Of a DNA stretch of 64,000 bases, positions 57,732 to 64,000 are shown piece after piece. This DNA is from Meloidogyne chitwoodi (taxonomy: Eukaryota > Nematoda > Chromadorea > Rhabditida > Meloidogynidae). A program made the position numbers and the translations under genes. The notes under the pieces are model-generated. The model was given only the letters and a program-made list of their open reading frames with translations, did not search any database and was not told the DNA's origin. Position 1 is the stretch's first letter. Each line of letters begins with the position of its first letter. The stretch spans positions 682,001 through 746,000 of the forward strand of contig JACZZP010000008.1 of NCBI GenBank assembly GCA_015183035.1, written 5' to 3'.

Positions 57732-59699
57732 TTAAAAATTCTTTGCAAAATTTAAAATATCTTTAGCTAATTCTTTAGGCAGTTCAAGTGCAGCAAAATG
57801 TCCACCATCATTAAATATAGTCATTTGAGTTAAATTATAATTTAATTTCATCAATTCTTTTGGTGTTATTCCACCTAAATCAAAAGGAAATGCAGCATAT
57901 CCAGTTGGAATATTTACATATTTTGATGATAATTGAATGCTTTTATATGAAAAATTTTCTTTATAAAAACGCTGAGAACTTAGAATATTTGATTGAAACC
58001 AATAAATGCTTATAATTGTTAACAAATCATCTTTAGAATATTTTCTTAATTTAAAAAAAGATATAAAAAATATATTTTTATTCTAACTTTAAAAGCCCTC
58101 CATCAGGTAATGAACGAAAAGAAGGATTTGTCCAAGTAGAGAACTTTTCCAAAATATAAGCAAGTAATCCAATAGGTGAATCATTTAATCCAACACCTAT
58201 TGTATTTGGTTTTGTTGCCTGAAAAGATTTTTTAAAATTAAATTTTATTTTTTTTTTAATTTAAAAACAAGCAAAATTATATTAATTTTAAAATAACATT
58301 TTCTAAACTTTCTTATAAAAATTTCTATAATTTTAAATTAAATTAAAAAAGACTGTCATATTCTTATTTTGAACAAAATAAATAATAAAATATATTTAAA
58401 AAACCTGAATATGCATATATCCACTTTCTTGTAAAAGTTCCAAAGCTTTTGCTTTTATTGAAAAATTATTAAAATGTTCAGGATCAGAAAAAACCCATGA
58501 AGGTTTATAACAGCCAATAAATGAAAGAATAAAATGTTTAAAACTATCAAAAGGACTAATAAAAGCCATATTAAGATGAATTGCTAATAATTGAGAAGAA
58601 TAATATTGTCCAAGATTTGAAACTATTAAAGAGCCCCAATCACCTCCTTGGGCCAAATATTTTTTGAATTTAAGACGTTCAGTCATTAATTGATTGAAAA
58701 TACGAGCAGCAGCGATTGAATTAAAACCTTAAATATTTTTTAGAAATTTATTATTTATTTTATTTTATCTTTCACTCACTGTCTTTTACAATTCTTTGAT
58801 ATTCTATTTAGGGCAGGTACAGTTTGTCGCAGCTCAATCTGACATTGCGTCAAACTGGACGCAGAAGACAAAACTGCTACAAACTGGGATGTTCTCGAAT
58901 ATTCTTATTTCTACAACATTCTGATATATTCCTATCTCTATATTATTATACTGACTTAGAAGTATTCTCATTGGTTGGTATAAGTTTGAGTTTTTTAAAT
59001 TAAAATAACCTTTTTTGTGCGGTTGTTCAGAAAATCCATAACCTGGAATTGAAGGAGCAATAACTTCAAAAGCAATATCAAAATCCAAAGAATGAGCCTT
59101 AGGATCAATCAACATTGGAATCATTTTATAAAATTCATAAATATTTCCAGGCCATCCATGAACCAAAATTAATGGAATTATTTGTTTATAAGAAGTTGGA
59201 TTTGGTGGTTTTACATGTAAAAAATGAATCTGTAATTTAAATTTGAAAAATTAATTTAAAAAAAAAACAAACATTAATTCCTTCAATTTGTGTCAAAAAA
59301 TGGTCAAATTTATTAAGATTTTTTAGAGTTTTGTTAAAATCAAAATTATTAGACCAATAATTACTCCATTCATTTAAAATATCCAATTTAATTCCATAAG
59401 AACAGTCATTAACATTTTCCAAGTCAGAATGTCCAATTCGTGAATTTTGTAATTTCTCTTTTAATTTAATAATTTCTTTATTTGGAAATTCTATTTTAAA
59501 TTTTGTTATTTTCTTATCATCTGGTTTAGGCATTCCTTGACCAAAATATTCTTTTTCAGCGATTTTTAACTTTAAAAAAATAAAAATTAAAATATTAAAA
59601 AAAATAACAAACATCTTCCTCTGATCCAAAGAAACAAAAACTTAAATAAATTGCCAAAATAATCGTTAAAATAATTGATAAAAGAAATAATTTATTCAT
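57732..59699 (-). CDS. Microsomal-type epoxide hydrolase (EPHX1/juvenile hormone epoxide hydrolase family)
   Basis: Hydrolyses epoxides to diols; alpha/beta hydrolase, usually anchored in the endoplasmic reticulum. An N-terminal membrane segment ([20 protein letters not shown]) starts at 59699. The EHN domain follows ([54 protein letters not shown]). The core has [18 protein letters not shown], the [12 protein letters not shown] loop, and the nucleophile motif [19 protein letters not shown] (Asp in GDWGS). The catalytic His lies in [20 protein letters not shown] near the C-terminus, which ends at 57732. Six or seven exons. The intron at about 58735-59010 holds an unexplained GC-richer segment. 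The residues seen fit an active enzyme. Confidence 0.9.
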
Positions 59700-62600
59700 T
59701 TTTTAATTTTTAAGGAACACTTAATTTTTAAAAAAATTATTATTATTTTAAATTTGGAGGAAAATAAAAATTATATTTTTAAGAAAATAAATAAATAAAT
59801 AATTTGATAAAAATAATAATTTTTAAAATGTTTGTTGTTATCTTATTTTATTTAAAAATAAATTTTTATTTATGTGTTTGTTTGTTTGTTTGTTGTACTC
59901 TTCTTTTTATAGTCTATAAAAGGAGTAATCGGCACTATATGAAATGAATGCCGGAATCCAATTTTTTCTATATTTTTTAAAAAATGGTTAATTTTTTTTA
60001 TAATTTGTCTCTCTTTTTTTGATTGTCTTGAGGCTATAGACGCGAAAGGAATGATTTTTATGCAAAAAAATAGTAAATTAAAGGCAATATTTTTCTTTTA
60101 ATTTTTTAAAAAATGCTGATGAAATAGATTCCCCTCTAGCTCGTGAATTTTGGCGAAAAAGTGCTTCCAGCATATATGAATCAGTTAAATATGTGCTTGT
60201 TCCGCATTGCGCCGTAGATTAACGCACGTACAAAAAGCCAACCAGAGATGGGCTCCCAAATGAAGAAGTCATAAAACACTCCCAATAGGTCCAAGTTTGA
60301 CGTGTTTCCAACAAACTTCAATCCTTATAACTTTTGTTTAAAAACGTCCAATCAAGACGATTTTGGTCTCATTCGATAGGTCACGAAGAGCTCTTTCGAA
60401 TGAGCTATCATACTATTTCATCAGCATTTTTTAAAAAATTAAAAGAAAAATATTGCCTTTAATTTACTATTTTTTTGCATAAAAATCATTCCTTTCGCGT
60501 CTATAGCCTCAAGACAAAAATCAAAAAAAGAGAGACAAATTATAAAAAAAATTAACCATTTTTTAAAAAATATAGAAAAAATTGGATGCCGGCATTCATT
60601 TCATATAGTGCCGAGTAATCAATTAAAAGAAAAATATTTATTTATTTTATTTTTTTTTTCAGAAAAATAATTTAAAAAAATATTAAAAAATTAAAATATA
60701 TTTTTTTTAAATTTATTAATTAATATTTATTATTTTATTATCCCACATTTTTAATTTATTTATAAAATTGGAAAAAAAAATAAATTATAATAAAAAAATT
60801 ATTTTTTTAAATGAAAAGTAATATAAATAAATAAATAAATTAATTAATTAAAATTGTTATTTATTTATTTAAATAATTAATTATTTATATATATGTATGT
60901 AGTAGTTTGTAATTTGTGTGATTTGTTAAATTAAATTTTTCCACTAATTTTTTTTTTTATTTATTTTTTGATTAAATAAAAGAGTTGGAAATTAATTTTT
61001 AAATTTAAATTAAAAATATTAATTTTATTATTTAAATTTTTTTTGTTAAATTTAAAAAAATAATTTAAAAAAAAAAATTAACAAAATTTATTATTTTTAA
61101 AGTTAAAAAGAAAATACTAATTATTTAAATTAAATTATTTTATTAAATTATTTTTTTAATTAAATTAAAAATTATTTAAAAAAATATTTTTTATTTTATT
61201 ATTTGTTAATACATTTAATTAATTTATTTTCGATTTTTAAAATTTATAAAAAAATTTTTTTTTTAAGTTTTTTTCTTTTTAAATCATTTTTTGTGCAGTT
61301 GTTAATTGATGATATATTTAAAATAAATTAAAAAATTACTTTTCTTTTTTAAAAAAATAAAATATTTATTTTAAAATTAAATATTTTAAATTATTTAAAA
61401 ACAAAAATAGATTTTTTTAAAATTTTTTTTTAAATTAATTAATTAATGCCAAGAAAAGAAAATAAAATAATTGATTAATCCAAAAATTAAATTATTTAAT
61501 TTTATTTTTATTTTAAAAAAATGAACAGCCGTGTGTGCTTTAAATAAAAAAATTCTTTTTCTTTGACGCCTCCGTAGAAAATCCTTAAAAAAATAAAAAA
61601 AGGTAAAATAAATTAATTTAAAAATTATTTTTAAATTAATTTACTTAAATAATTAATTAATTAATTAATTAAATTAAAAAAGAATTAATTATTAAATAAT
61701 TAATTTAATATTTAAAATTAATTATAAATTCCTTCTTTTATTTACACCTTTAATTAATTAAAAAATATTTTTTTAAAATTTATTATTCCTCAAAAAAAAT
61801 AAAAAAAATTTTTTTTTTTAATCTAAAAATAAAATATAATTTTTTTTATTTTTCCAAAATTAAATAAATAAATTTAATTTTGTAACATTTTCTAAAATTT
61901 CTTTTATTTTATTTTTTAAGGAAAAATAATTAAATAAATATATTAAAAAATAAAAGAAAAGACCTTATTTTAGAAAAAAGGTTCCCCTTGACTAAATTTA
62001 AAAAAATTATTTTTCCTATCAATTATTGCCCATCTGAGCTTTTTTTATTTTTTTTTAATAATTAAATTATTTAAATAAAATTAATTTTTGCAAAAATTAA
62101 TTTTATTTATTTAAATATAAAAATATATTAGGACCAAAATAATTTTTATTTATTTATTTTTTTTAATTTTACAAAAAAAATATTAAATTTAATTTAAAAA
62201 GACCCAATGAATTAAAAAATAAATAAATAATTTTTAATTATTAAAAAAAATAAATTAAATTAATTTCCTTTAAAAAATTTATTTTATTTATTTTTTTGTT
62301 TAATTTAAAAGAAATCTGATACATTAAAAATAAATATTTTTTTTTTATTTGTTAAATAAAAAAGGAAGAAGATAATATTTTTAGTCAATTTTATTTTTTA
62401 ATTTATTTCCTTATTTTTATTTTTTTAAATTAAATTATTTAAATTTAATAAAAATAATATTAATTTATTAAAAATTAAAAAATAAATTTATTTATTTAAA
62501 TATTTTTTTTTAATTTTTTAAATTAAAAAAAACTGAGATAAGTTAAAAATATATAGGTATATATTCCTCACATTTTTATTTAAATATTAGTCCATTAAAA

Positions 62601-62807
62601 ATTAAATTTAATTAATTTATTTATTTAAAGACTTTAATATTTTTTATTTAAATTAAAAATAATTATTTTAATATTTAATTTTATTTATTTAAAGGACCTT
62701 TAAAAAAATTATTTTAATTAATTTTAATATTTAATTTTAGTTTATTTTTAGTTTATTTTTATTCAAATTTAAAATTAAATTTAAATTAAATAATTTCAAT
62801 TATTTGT
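59700..62807. other. Long divergent intergenic region, extremely AT-rich, with palindromic element 3
   Basis: Apart from the element at 59931-60612, about 2.4 kb of near-pure A/T runs with no open frame of substance, no RNA gene, and no recognised repeat. Promoters of the epoxide hydrolase and the receptor gene are presumed at its ends. Confidence 0.55.
59931..60612. mobile_element. Palindromic element 3 with 8-bp target-site duplication
   Basis: Starts GGCACTATATGAAATGAATG and ends with the complement. The arms pair for about 240 bp, through GGCTATAGACGCGAAAGGAA and GGCAATATTTTTCTTTTAAT. It is flanked on both sides by GAGTAATC (59923-59930 and 60613-60620), an 8-bp duplication as made by hAT-type transposases. 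The core (60195-60415) closely matches that of element 2, including GGGCTCCCAAATGAAGAAGT, although the arms are unrelated. Confidence 0.85.
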
Positions 62808-64000
62808 ATGGAGTGTGGCCCCAATGAGCCAGCATTATTTAATTTTGAAAATAATTCTACTAGACAATTTATTCATTCTTTAGTTTTATTTCAAAAGTAA
62901 TTATTAATTTAATATTTAAATTTAAATAATTTAAATAATTATTTAAGAGGATATGCACCAATTCATGGAAGAATTTGTGTATTTTTATGTCTTTTTGGTT
63001 ATTTTATATTTTTAATTTAAAATAATATTTTTTAAGGTGTAATAACAAATTTAATTCATTGTGTAGTTCTTACTAGACCACAAATGAGGCAATCCGCTGT
63101 TAATTCTATTATGGTAAGATATTAATATTTTTTTAAAAATAATTTAAAAAAATATTTTTATTTTTTAATTTTAATAAATAAATTTAAAAAGACTGCAGTA
63201 GCTCTTTGTGACCTTGGAACAATGGGCTCTTATTTAATTTATATTTGGCACTTTGTCCTTGGAGGAGAAACTTCTTGGTAATTAAATAAATTAATTAATT
63301 TATTTTTAATTTTAAATTAATTAATTATTTAAAAAAAGTTCAAATACCCAAACAAATATTTGGATGTATTTTCTTTTATTACACATTTTTCTTTCAATTT
63401 TATTACACACAGCAACACTTTGGTTAGCCGTTTTAATGGCATTTCTTAGACGAATGACTTTAAATAAAAATATACTTTATAGGTAAATTAATTAAATTAT
63501 AATTAATTGAATAAAATAATTATTTAAAAATAATATATAAATTATTTTTAATTATTTATTTTTAATTAAATTTTAAAAAAATAAATAAATATATATGTAG
63601 GTAAAAATGAAAAGTCGAGGAATTTCCTTTATTAAAAAAAATTTAAATTTATTTAAAAAAAGAAAAGATTAAATATCCTTTTTTAATTATACCTTATTTA
63701 ATTTAAAAAAAAAATAAATAAATAATAAAAATTAAAAAATAACTTTCCAGTACTTAGAGAACAACTCCCTCACTAATTTTAAAAGGAGAGTTTAACTGTT
63801 TGTCCAAAATTTATTTTTTTCTTTCAAAAAATACTTTTACCCTTTATATTTTAATAATTAAATTATATTAAAATTAAAATTAAATAATTATTTTAACAGT
63901 AAATGGCAAAGAGTACCCTTGGCTAGAAGATTATCTTTAACAATTATATTTTTTATTTTGTTTCTTTGTATACCTTCATTAGCTGTACATCAAGTAATTG
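62808..64000 (+). CDS. Seven-helix neuropeptide receptor, DMSR-like, 3' end outside window
   Basis: Starts MECGPNEPALFNFENNSTRQ at 62808, with an Asn-Ser-Thr glycosylation site in the short extracellular N-terminus. Helix 1 is YAPIHGRICVFLCLFGVITN, followed by LIHCVVLTRPQMRQSAVN (first intracellular loop) and helix 2 (MTAVALCDLGTMGSYLIYIW). After GGETSC comes helix 3 (IFLSILLHTATLWLAVLMAF) and LRRMTLNK, then helix 4 (LSLTIIFFILFLCIPSLAVH) at the window edge. The YAPIHG opening, LTRxxM loop and helix 2 pattern resemble C. elegans DMSR receptors, relatives of insect myosuppressin receptors that respond to FMRFamide-like peptides. Six exons are visible. The usual DRY after helix 3 is replaced by text around LRRMT, as in some members of that group. 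Partial gene. Confidence 0.75.

Overview
The window looks like nuclear DNA of a nematode. It is very AT-rich and carries compact protein genes cut by many short introns (often 35-60 bp). It encodes three cuticle collagens, a DMSR-type neuropeptide receptor, a SQV-6-type xylosyltransferase with a WSC domain, and small genes packed in tandem with splice-acceptor-like sites just before their ATGs, as expected for trans-splicing. The composition and intron style suggest a plant-parasitic tylenchid such as a root-knot nematode. That placement is inference; nothing here fixes the species.

Layout, left to right. 1-5142 (+) is the 3' part of a xylosyltransferase gene, with a truncated Merlin/IS1595-type transposase gene on the opposite strand inside one intron. 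5985-7865 (+) is a cysteamine dioxygenase. 8316-9550 (+) is a divergent cuticle collagen. 9980-10994 (-) is the V-ATPase proteolipid c''. 11465-14585 (+) is a BAG6-like ubiquitin-domain protein, closely followed by TIP41/TIPRL at 14875-16419 (+). 17211-18984 (+) is S-adenosylmethionine synthase. 20001-22410 (-) is a tight three-gene cluster: ribosomal protein L10 (uL16), a 107-residue protein carrying a 4E-BP-like eIF4E-binding segment, and mitochondrial ribosomal protein S12. 22908-24805 (+) is an eight-repeat PUF protein. 27084-27899 (-) is CWC15, and 28946-31248 (+) is the PP2A B56 subunit. 32299-36469 (-) is a coiled-coil protein with a small cysteine-rich membrane-protein gene (33368-34280, +) in its largest intron. 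36732-37349 (+) is a SREK1IP1-like zinc-knuckle protein and 38373-39352 (-) a LOTUS-like protein. 39769-41921 (-) is collagen 2. 43495-45486 (+) is an acid lipase. 45687-48767 (-) is an acylaminoacyl-peptidase. 49112-53868 (-) is DNA topoisomerase II. 54841-56097 (-) is collagen 3. 57732-59699 (-) is an epoxide hydrolase. 62808 to the window end (+) is the 5' part of a GPCR gene.

The repeat fraction is informative. Five palindromic elements (25.2, 37.5, 41.0, 57.4 and 59.9 kb) have mostly different ends but share a box of about 45 nt, present nine times; the 59.9 kb copy has an 8-bp target-site duplication. A tRNA-derived SINE family occurs twice (2.8 and 44.9 kb), other tRNA-like relics are scattered around, and an 88-bp palindrome occurs at 8.4 and 39.4 kb.

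The most notable biology is the 4E-BP-like gene between two ribosomal-protein genes. Caenorhabditis elegans is usually described as lacking a 4E-BP. If the call holds, a translation repressor would be transcribed together with cytosolic and mitochondrial ribosomal proteins. Coordinates below are whole gene spans; splice sites were read by eye and are predictions.
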